NCBI GenBank assembly: GCA_025963815.1
Contig: JAOQAA010000091.1
Location: forward strand, 1-5,152
Length of the DNA: 5,152 nucleotides
Direction of reading: 5' to 3'
DNA from: Capsulimonas sp.
GTDB taxonomy: Bacteria > Armatimonadota > Armatimonadia > Armatimonadales > Capsulimonadaceae
Shown: piece after piece, positions 1 through 4,926 of the stretch
How the letters are laid out: every line of letters starts with the position of its first letter
Numbering within the stretch: the stretch's first letter is position 1
Position numbers and translations under genes: made by a program
Notes under the pieces: generated by a model
The model's input: the letters and a program-made list of their open reading frames with translations, nothing else
Told to the model about the DNA's origin: nothing
Databases searched by the model: none

Positions 1-987
1 GCCGTGGAAGTTCAGACCGTTCTGCGCGGCGGTGTAGGATGTGTGCGCGCACTCAAGGCCGTGGACCGTCCCGTACTGCATGGCCTCCACCTGCACTGCC
101 GGCATGAAGCGACGCAGCATCTCCACGGCGGCGTCCATACCGTCCTCGACCGGAGCTGTGCTCGACTTCTTAACGGCCGTCGTCTGCAGGACCATCATCG
201 GGCGCATGCCCATCTCGTTCGGCGCGCCCTGCCACGCCGACATCAGCATGCCCTGATCGCCCATCGGCAGATCGCCCTTGGTATATCCCTTGGGCGGACG
301 CAGCGTGTAACCTTCCACCGTGGCGGCGTCGCCAAGGTCCGCTGTATGCGCGTCGCTGGAGAGTTCCTTGCCGCCGTCCGCCGGCTTGGCGGCTTCAACG
401 GCCAGGGGCTTCAAGGTCAGCGCCGCCGCTTCGGTCTTCGGCAGCGTCACGGCGAACTTATCGGTCGGATCCTGCGCTTCGATGATAAAAGCGCGGCCCT
501 GCGCGACGCCGATGTAGACAAAGCCATGCACGACGCTCTTCGCGCCTGTCTTTTCCCGGCCGTGATAATAAAGGCGAGTAAATGCATCCGATCCGATCGT
601 TCCCGTCTGCACCGGGGATTTGCCGACCTCGTCCAGCTGCGCCAGAACCGATTGCCCGCTCCACTCCGTCAATATCTGATCCGGCGTTTGGCCGGCGGGG
701 GCAGGGCGCGTGCTGATCGTGAACACGCCGCTCTTGTCGCTGACTGGGCTCAGGCTCCAGGCGTATGTTTTGCTGGCTTCCTTGGCGCTTCCCGCGATTT
801 TGGGGGAAGCGGCTGCGGCGGGGAGCCGCACGGAGAACCCGTCGAATGTCTGCGCCGGCTGTAGCTGCGCGGCCGCCTTCTCGCTGGCTTTCCACTCTTC
901 AGCGTGCGCTGCGGTCGAAGCGATATATCCCAATCCCGCGGCGACGATCATCAGTCGCGTCCCGGTCGATTTGATCTGTTTCTGCAT
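1..987 (-). CDS. Secreted protein with two PsbP/Mog1-like repeats, C-terminus cut by window edge
   Basis: The frame stays open from the ATG at 987 to base 1 (329 codons) with no stop, so the 3' end lies outside the window. The N-terminus is a clear Sec signal peptide: K3, K6 and R11, a hydrophobic core at residues 12-27, and an AHA|EE cleavage site after A29. Two related units follow, roughly residues 51-155 and 227-329. Each opens with an FSVRLP or YTLRPP strand and passes through a helical stretch to a GTIGSDAF or GTVHGLEC segment and an HG. They are joined by a charged, Ala/Pro-rich linker (about 195-222). Fold and spacing resemble PsbP/Mog1-like (DUF1795-type) domains, which is inference; no catalytic motif is visible. 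The start is supported by AAAGGA six bases upstream (994-999). The gene lies 41 bp behind the small membrane protein gene and is probably co-transcribed with it. Function unknown; it probably acts outside the cytoplasmic membrane. Confidence 0.85.
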   Translation of the reverse strand, partial: MQKQIKSTGTRLMIVAAGLGYIASTAAHAEEWKASEKAAAQLQPAQTFDGFSVRLPAAAASPKIAGSAKEASKTYAWSLSPVSDKSGVFTISTRPAPAGQTPDQILTEWSGQSVLAQLDEVGKSPVQTGTIGSDAFTRLYYHGREKTGAKSVVHGFVYIGVAQGRAFIIEAQDPTDKFAVTLPKTEAAALTLKPLAVEAAKPADGGKELSSDAHTADLGDAATVEGYTLRPPKGYTKGDLPMGDQGMLMSAWQGAPNEMGMRPMMVLQTTAVKKSSTAPVEDGMDAAVEMLRRFMPAVQVEAMQYGTVHGLECAHTSYTAAQNGLNFHG

Positions 988-993
988 GAATTA

Positions 994-999
994 TCCTTT
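994..999 (-). promoter_or_regulatory. Shine-Dalgarno site of the secreted-protein gene
   Basis: On the minus strand AAAGGA lies six bases before the ATG at 987. This fixes the start and shows that this downstream gene uses SD-led initiation, unlike the gene before it in the operon. Confidence 0.7.
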
Positions 1000-1028
1000 A
1001 AAATCCGTTTTCGGCGTGTGAGCGTTCT

Positions 1029-1343
1029 TTATTTGATTTCATTCCGATGCGGGCGGCCGCACAGACAGATTCCGACAATCCCGATCGCCATGATGATGGC
1101 GCCCATCATCGCGCCGACCCCATCGGCGAAGCAGTTGATCCGGTAGACATTCTGCGTCGCCTCCGCAACAAACACCGAGCGCAAATCTCCATGCCCGGCC
1201 GCCACGGTCTCAAATGTCCGATACGCGTGGCTCAGCGCCGCCCAGTCCTGAAACACGTAGAAGCCGCAGATCGCGGTCAAAACCGCGCCGGGGGAGACAA
1301 CGAGGAAAAAGAGGACGACCTGGGAGCGTGTCGGTGGCTGCAT
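1029..1343 (-). CDS. Small membrane protein with two transmembrane segments, unknown function
   Basis: This codes for 104 residues. There are two hydrophobic segments, about residues 8-30 (VVLFFLVVSPGAVLTAICGF) and 74-94 (DGVGAMMGAIIMAIGIVGIC). They are separated by a mostly polar stretch of about 43 residues that contains a single Cys (C71), and the protein ends in a short basic tail (GRPHRNEIK). A two-pass inner-membrane protein is the likely arrangement, with R6 and the basic tail suggesting both ends are cytoplasmic. I recognise no family. The start is well defined: an in-frame TAA lies three codons upstream of the ATG with no other start codon between. No good Shine-Dalgarno sequence precedes the ATG, but a perfect TATAAT sits eight bases before it, so the mRNA may be leaderless. 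It is probably the first gene of an operon with the secreted protein 41 bp downstream. The reading frame is credible; the function is unknown. Confidence 0.75.
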   Translation of the reverse strand: MQPPTRSQVVLFFLVVSPGAVLTAICGFYVFQDWAALSHAYRTFETVAAGHGDLRSVFVAEATQNVYRINCFADGVGAMMGAIIMAIGIVGICLCGRPHRNEIK

Positions 1344-1351
1344 CTGCTCTG

Positions 1352-1380
1352 ATTATATCGTAAGTCTGGCGTGAAGTCGA
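1352..1380 (-). promoter_or_regulatory. Sigma70-type promoter of the two-gene operon
   Basis: On the minus strand, TCGACT (1375-1380, 4 of 6 to TTGACA) is followed after 17 bases by a perfect TATAAT (1352-1357). Normal spacing puts transcription start near 1345, only about two bases before the ATG at 1343. The transcript would then be essentially leaderless. The position and spacing are seen; promoter activity is inferred. Confidence 0.65.
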
Positions 1381-1460
1381 GGAAATCAATAAATCGATGA
1401 TTGAGGTTTGACGGCGCGAGGCTGCGCCGCCGCGAACGAGCGGTCAAGAGGGGAAATACG

Positions 1461-1495
1461 CCGCCTGGACACCCCTCCCTGATGTGTCCAGGCGG
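1461..1495 (-). terminator. 12-bp perfect hairpin after the PEP-CTERM-like gene, probable terminator
   Basis: CCGCCTGGACAC (1461-1472) pairs perfectly with GTGTCCAGGCGG (1484-1495) around an 11-base loop. Read on the minus strand it begins five bases after the stop codon of the gene ending at 1501. The tract after the stem (CGTATTTCCCC) is only weakly U-rich. It may therefore terminate imperfectly, act with a factor, or protect the 3' end of the mRNA. Confidence 0.6.
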
Positions 1496-1500
1496 AGATA

Positions 1501-2067
1501 TCAAGCAGTGTTACAGCGGCGGCGTTGCTTGCGTTGCGATGTCAACATCAATCCAGCCAGGAAAAGGCCGCCAACACTGAAAGCAAGCGTCTCCGATGTC
1601 TCTGGAACCACGATTTTTTCTAGCACAGTGCTGCCGATTGGTCGATGCCATTTGTCGGTAAACCAATATGAATAATCCCATGGTTGTGTGAATACCCCAG
1701 GCAACGTTGAATATTCGACTTGAACAAATATCGAATCTCCATTCGCCAGAGGGGGAGCCCCGTTAGGGCAGTCAAGCGTTCCTTCGTCGCCTGAGGCGCT
1801 GGTGCTGCCATTCCAGTTGACGCCATCGGGGCCGCCAATCGTTGCGGGAACCGACCTGCCGAGAACGTAGGTGATCTCGATGCCGCCGCTCGACAGAATA
1901 TGAAAATCATAAGCGTCTTGTCCCGTTGTATTGGTGGCGTTAAATGTAAACCGGAAAGCGTGAGCGCTGCCGCCGATCAATAGTATCTGAGCCGCAACAA
2001 TTGCAGTCAGAATGAAACCTCGTAAAGCCCATGACTTTCTTGGGAATGTGTTCCGCTTGAGATTCAT
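1501..2067 (-). CDS. Exported protein with variant PEP-CTERM sorting tail
   Basis: This codes for 188 residues. The N-terminus has a long, strongly basic signal peptide (K4, R5, R10, K11, R16; core about 17-33; AHA|F cleavage after A37). The mature part is rich in Thr, Ser, Gly and Asn, looks like beta-strands, and has one Cys (C100) before the tail. The C-terminus has the tripartite architecture of PEP-CTERM proteins: VPE at 154-156, a hydrophobic span at about 161-175, and the basic cluster QRKQRRR at 178-184. T157 replaces the usual Pro of the PEP motif. In known systems such tails are cut by an exosortase and the protein is moved to the surface or to exopolysaccharide; no exosortase gene is in this window. 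The start is set by AGGAG with good spacing; the frame extends upstream to 2208, but that part lacks signal-peptide character. GC is about 52% by hand count of 1501-2040, lower than the neighbours. It appears to be a single-gene unit. Confidence 0.8.
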   Translation of the reverse strand: MNLKRNTFPRKSWALRGFILTAIVAAQILLIGGSAHAFRFTFNATNTTGQDAYDFHILSSGGIEITYVLGRSVPATIGGPDGVNWNGSTSASGDEGTLDCPNGAPPLANGDSIFVQVEYSTLPGVFTQPWDYSYWFTDKWHRPIGSTVLEKIVVPETSETLAFSVGGLFLAGLMLTSQRKQRRRCNTA

Positions 2068-2074
2068 CACATGT

Positions 2075-2079
2075 CTCCT
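2075..2079 (-). promoter_or_regulatory. Shine-Dalgarno site of the PEP-CTERM-like gene
   Basis: On the minus strand AGGAG lies seven bases before the ATG at 2067. This chooses the start that begins directly with the signal peptide, over the ATG at 2208 farther upstream. A GTG codon immediately precedes the ATG and would change the protein by one residue only. Confidence 0.75.
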
Positions 2080-2117
2080 GCTTTTAAATTTATTTCTTGC
2101 TGGTAGAACTAGCGCAT

Positions 2118-2133
2118 TACGACGAGTGTCGTA
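2118..2133 (-). promoter_or_regulatory. Small hairpin in the leader of the PEP-CTERM-like gene
   Basis: TACGAC (2118-2123) pairs perfectly with GTCGTA (2128-2133) around a four-base loop. It lies about 50 bases before the start codon, inside the predicted leader of about 125 nt. It could be an mRNA stability element, a protein-binding dyad, or chance. No riboswitch family is recognised. Confidence 0.35.
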
Positions 2134-2193
2134 CAGGGAGGGCGAAATCTTTAATGATGCTATGACCGCTTGCTTACGACTATAATGAGGGAA

Positions 2194-2227
2194 TGTGGAA
2201 AATACCACAAATTTTTAATAATGTCAA
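2194..2227 (-). promoter_or_regulatory. Strong sigma70 promoter with inverted repeat around the -10, PEP-CTERM-like gene
   Basis: On the minus strand a perfect TTGACA (2222-2227) is followed by a 17-base spacer and TATTTT (2199-2204, 4 of 6). The spacer ends in TGG, giving an extended -10 (TGn). Predicted transcription start is near 2192, so the leader is about 125 nt. The -10 hexamer is exactly flanked by TGTGG (2205-2209) and CCACA (2194-2198), a perfect inverted repeat that could be an operator. The surrounding DNA is AT-rich, as expected for a promoter region. Confidence 0.7.
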
Positions 2228-2261
2228 TTTGTTTTCAGCTTTCCGTACCAGACTTGGATAT

Positions 2262-2305
2262 CGTCATAAATAAAAGAGCCGATGGTTGGAAACCACCGGC
2301 TCTTT
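2262..2305 (-). terminator. Intrinsic terminator of the TPR gene
   Basis: AAAGAGCCG (2273-2281) pairs with CGGCTCTTT (2297-2305), nine perfect pairs. Inside, TGGTT (2283-2287) pairs with AACCA (2291-2295) around a three-base loop, with one A/C mismatch between the two stems. Read on the minus strand the stem is followed by TTTTATTTAT, a U-rich tract. It starts 32 bases past the TPR stop codon. The T-rich bases on the other side (TTTGTTAATTGTTT) might allow weak function in the plus direction, but no plus-strand gene ends here. Confidence 0.85.
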
Positions 2306-2337
2306 GTTAATTGTTTATGATCAAATGGCAATGTCTG

Positions 2338-3585
2338 TTACCAAAGCCCCCAGCGCTTCTTTTTGTTGCCCTCGTCGTGTCCCTCTTCTTTGACCGGCCC
2401 CATCTTATCCAGCTCCTGCTGCGCGTACTTCCCCGGGTCGCTTTCCGGATCGATCGCGGCGGCAAGTTCGAACTGGGCGCGGGCGTCTTCGATGCGGTCG
2501 TCGGCGAGGTAGCAGCCGCCGAGGACGGAGTGGCGGAGGGCGTCGCCGGGCTGTAGTTCTAGGGCGCGTTCGTAGAGGGGAATGGCCTGGTCGAGCTGGC
2601 CCATCATGGCGTGGAGGCGGGCCAGATTGACGATGGCTTTGTGGAAATCGGGAAATTTCTCCAGCGCCATTTCGTTGAGCTGGCGCGCTTCCGCCCACTT
2701 TTCTTCCTGCTCGTAGGTGCCGGCCATGTTGACATACAATGTGGGGTTCTCGCCGCCGTACTCCAGCGCCTTTTCCCAGAAGTTGCGCGCGGTTTTGGTG
2801 TCGCCCAAATAGATGGAGGAGAGGCCCAGCTCAAAGTAGACGTCGCCGAGCAGCCGAGGATCGGTCGTCGTGGATGCGGCGCGCATCAGGCGGTTGCGTT
2901 CGCTGTGATAGTCGGTCTGGGTTTTGTAAAGCATAGCGCTGTTGTAGAGCGCCAGGAAAAATTGAGGATCGCGCTGGAGGGCCTGTTCGTAGTAGCCCAG
3001 CTTGTTCTCGGCGATCTGGGTCAGGCGCTTGCCCTTGAGCAAAAGCTCGTAGGCGTCCCAGCGCGGCGTCACCTGAAGCGTGTCTGTGGTGAACGAGATT
3101 GGCGGCTCGATGCTCATCGCGGCGAGCAGCGCTTCGCTGAGCTGGTATTGCAGCGCGATAAAGATATCGTAGTCGGGAGTGAGTTTGGAGGGCGTTCCGC
3201 CCGGGACAAACGAATGGAAGAGCAGGGCGTCGGGCGCTTCAAACTTGTCTTCTTTCGGGAAGAAGAGACGCAGGGCGACGATGACTTCGGTCAGGCCGCC
3301 GGTTTCGGGATCGCGCTTGGACTGGAGCATGCCGTCGACAAAGACATCACACTTCGCCTTCGCCGCGAGCATCCGCACATCGGTCTCATGCATCGCCGGG
3401 ACGGGACGCTCGCGTTTGTCCGCGCCGCCGAGGACATCGTGAACATCGGCGAAGCTCATGCCGCCGGTGGTCTCGATCGCCATTTCCAGGCCGAAGATCA
3501 GGCCGTGCTCGAAAAGCAATATGTCGTCGCCGTACGTATCCGAGCCCCAGGGTGCGAACACCAATTTCCGTTCCGTCGTATTCAT
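2338..3585 (-). CDS. Cytoplasmic TPR protein with possible TolB/CsgG-like N-terminal region
   Basis: This codes for 415 residues with no signal peptide or membrane segment. Residues 247-382 hold four consecutive 34-residue tetratricopeptide repeats (starting about 247, 281, 315 and 349), each with the usual small and aromatic positions and ending near a Pro-containing turn such as LQPGD or IDPES. One or two degenerate repeats precede them at about 179-240. Residues 1-160 form a separate alpha/beta region. The part around 68-110 (DVRMLAAKAKCDVFVDGMLQ, then the hydrophobic strand VIVALRLFFP) resembles the TolB/CsgG-like N-terminal domains often found before TPRs; this is inference from pattern only. 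The tail (about 393-415) is highly charged and ends KKKRWGLW. TPRs are protein-binding scaffolds; the partner is unknown. The only usual start codon before the upstream in-frame stop is the ATG at 3585, which has no Shine-Dalgarno sequence. It is divergent from the M48 protease gene and followed by a strong terminator. Confidence 0.85.
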   Translation of the reverse strand: MNTTERKLVFAPWGSDTYGDDILLFEHGLIFGLEMAIETTGGMSFADVHDVLGGADKRERPVPAMHETDVRMLAAKAKCDVFVDGMLQSKRDPETGGLTEVIVALRLFFPKEDKFEAPDALLFHSFVPGGTPSKLTPDYDIFIALQYQLSEALLAAMSIEPPISFTTDTLQVTPRWDAYELLLKGKRLTQIAENKLGYYEQALQRDPQFFLALYNSAMLYKTQTDYHSERNRLMRAASTTTDPRLLGDVYFELGLSSIYLGDTKTARNFWEKALEYGGENPTLYVNMAGTYEQEEKWAEARQLNEMALEKFPDFHKAIVNLARLHAMMGQLDQAIPLYERALELQPGDALRHSVLGGCYLADDRIEDARAQFELAAAIDPESDPGKYAQQELDKMGPVKEEGHDEGNKKKRWGLW

Positions 3586-3588
3586 AGG

Positions 3589-3594
3589 TAGAAT
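3589..3594 (+). promoter_or_regulatory. Possible -10 element of the M48 protease gene
   Basis: TAGAAT on the plus strand (5 of 6 to TATAAT) would start transcription near 3601 and give a leader of about 33 nt. It overlaps the opposing TACAAT of the TPR gene by two bases. The -35 region (TTCCGT at 3566-3571) is poor and lies within the first TPR codons, so this call is tentative. Confidence 0.35.
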
Positions 3595-3598
3595 TGTA
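3593..3598 (-). promoter_or_regulatory. -10 element of the TPR gene, probable leaderless start
   Basis: TACAAT on the minus strand (5 of 6 to TATAAT) ends seven bases before the ATG at 3585, so transcription would begin at or next to the A of the start codon. The sequence just before the ATG (TCTACCT) is not Shine-Dalgarno-like. No convincing -35 box is seen at 16-18 bases. Confidence 0.5.
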
Positions 3599-3622
3599 CC
3601 CGAAGGCTCGGCCCCGCGTTCG

Positions 3623-3627
3623 AAAGG
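3623..3627 (+). promoter_or_regulatory. Shine-Dalgarno site of the M48 protease gene
   Basis: AAAGG lies six bases before the ATG at 3634 and supports that start, which also begins directly with a signal-peptide-like segment. Confidence 0.6.
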
Positions 3628-3633
3628 TCACCC

Positions 3634-4926
3634 ATGCGTATCGTATTCGCGCTCTTGCTGCTGATCATGTGCATCGCCATTCCCGTCCACGCGCAGTCAC
3701 ACAATGGCATGCGGCCCGCGCCCCCGGAACTGGCCAGCCTATCCAGTAAGTTGACCCCAGCGGCGGCGGCCACAATCGAAGATGTACGCCCGCCCAATGT
3801 GACGCTCGCGATGCGTCGTTACTCGCGCATTCGATACACCCTCTATTTTGTCGGGACTGCATACTCACTGCTGGCTCTCTGGGCGCTCCTGGCGACGGGG
3901 CTGTCCGCGCGTCTGCGGCAAATCGCCGAGCGTCTTTCCCGGCGACGGTTTTTTACCCTGCTCTGGTATTACGTCCTGTTCGCGCTCACGCTTTGGATCG
4001 TGCGGCTGCCGCTCAGTTTTTACAGCGGCTACTGGCTGAGCCACGCCTATGGACTATCGCACCAGAGTTTTGGGGCGTGGATGGGCGATGTCGCGAAGGC
4101 GCATCTCGTGGATGTCGCGACCACCGTTCCCATTCTCTGGCTGGTTTTCTGGCTGATGGGACGCACGCCGCGCCGCTGGCCTTTGGCTCTGTGGCTGGCG
4201 TGCGTTCCCCTGATCGCCGCCGGCATGTTCTTATCGCCGATTCTGATCGACCCGATCTTCAACAAATTCTCGCCGATGGCGGCCAGTCCATTGAAAGCCC
4301 AAATTGAAACGCTGGCGGCGAAGGCTGGGATCCCGAACGCGCCGATTTTTGTGGTGGATAAGAGTCGTCAGACCAATGAGACGAACGCCTACGTGAACGG
4401 CGTCGGCTCCTCAGCACGAATCGTTCTCTGGGACACGACGCTGAAAAAGATGCCGCCGGATCAAGTTCTGGCGATTGTCGGCCACGAGATGGGACACTAT
4501 GTGCTGAAGCACTTGTACTGGGGATTTCTGGAAAGCATCGTCGGCTTGCTGATCGCGCTGCCGCTGGGGCGCTGGCTCTACGACCGCTGGATCGCGCGCT
4601 GCGGCGCCCGCTGGCGTCTGCGCGACTCGCGTGACTTTGCCGCAATCCCCGCGCTTTTTTTCATCCTCGGCGTCCTCAGCTTCGTCTCCGAGCCAATCGT
4701 GAACTGGCAGTCGCGCCGTGTGGAGCACGCGGCGGACGCTTACGGACTTCAGGTCACGGGAAATCGCGCGGCAATGGCGCGCGGCTTTGTCTCGCTGTCC
4801 GAGCAAAATCTCTCCGATCCCAATCCACCGCCGTTTATCAAGTTCTGGCTGTTCTCGCACCCGCCCTTGCAGGAGCGTATCGACTTTGCATTGGGAAAAG
4901 ATGAGGTCCCTTTCCCTAGCCGCTAG
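3634..4926 (+). CDS. M48 family (Ste24/CAAX-protease-like) zinc membrane metalloprotease
   Basis: This codes for 430 residues, a usual length for the Ste24-like M48A group. The zinc site is complete: HEMGH at 284-288 (ligands H284, H288; catalytic E285), and a third ligand, E364, in VEHAAD (364-368), the usual E-x-x-A-D arrangement. Other family landmarks are PIFNKFSP (207-214), NETNAYVNG (248-256) and SHPPLQERI (408-416). The first 20 residues form a signal-peptide-like segment ending in VHA|QS. Further membrane spans lie at about 68-90, 106-126, 157-175, 181-201, 297-313 and 337-355. The active site should face the cytoplasm, close to the membrane. In eukaryotes Ste24 trims prenylated CAAX proteins. 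Bacteria lack that pathway in its usual form, so a role in membrane or envelope protein quality control is more likely (inference). It is divergent from the TPR gene with 48 bp between them, and overlaps the convergent gene at its 3' end by 11 bp. Confidence 0.93.
   Translation: MRIVFALLLLIMCIAIPVHAQSHNGMRPAPPELASLSSKLTPAAAATIEDVRPPNVTLAMRRYSRIRYTLYFVGTAYSLLALWALLATGLSARLRQIAERLSRRRFFTLLWYYVLFALTLWIVRLPLSFYSGYWLSHAYGLSHQSFGAWMGDVAKAHLVDVATTVPILWLVFWLMGRTPRRWPLALWLACVPLIAAGMFLSPILIDPIFNKFSPMAASPLKAQIETLAAKAGIPNAPIFVVDKSRQTNETNAYVNGVGSSARIVLWDTTLKKMPPDQVLAIVGHEMGHYVLKHLYWGFLESIVGLLIALPLGRWLYDRWIARCGARWRLRDSRDFAAIPALFFILGVLSFVSEPIVNWQSRRVEHAADAYGLQVTGNRAAMARGFVSLSEQNLSDPNPPPFIKFWLFSHPPLQERIDFALGKDEVPFPSR

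Noticed and set aside
4..864. Long plus-strand open frame of 286 codons
   Set aside because: It lies opposite the secreted-protein gene, has an Arg/His-rich composition typical of the antisense of GC-rich coding DNA, and has no recognisable domain.
458..895. Minus-strand open frame of 145 codons
   Set aside because: It is a different frame of the same strand as the secreted-protein gene, rich in Arg, with no start signal.
1412..1429. GC-only 6-bp hairpin CGGCGC/GCGCCG
   Set aside because: It is short, has no U-tract on either strand, and such stems arise easily by chance in GC-rich DNA.
2068..2208. N-terminal extension of the PEP-CTERM-like protein to an ATG at 2208
   Set aside because: The extension would put 47 mostly polar residues before a good signal peptide and place the start within the promoter. 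The AGGAG before 2067 fits better.
2068..2310. Sigma54 promoter, as seen for some PEP-CTERM genes
   Set aside because: I found no GG-N10-GC pattern with TGGCAC and TTGC elements on the minus strand; the sigma70-type promoter is much better.
2311..2556. Small plus-strand open frame of 81 codons after the terminator
   Set aside because: Most of it is antisense to the TPR tail, and it has no Shine-Dalgarno site or domain.
2611..3591. Long plus-strand open frame of 326 codons
   Set aside because: It is the exact antisense of the TPR gene, whose repeats are unmistakable. The translation shows no domain and no start signal.
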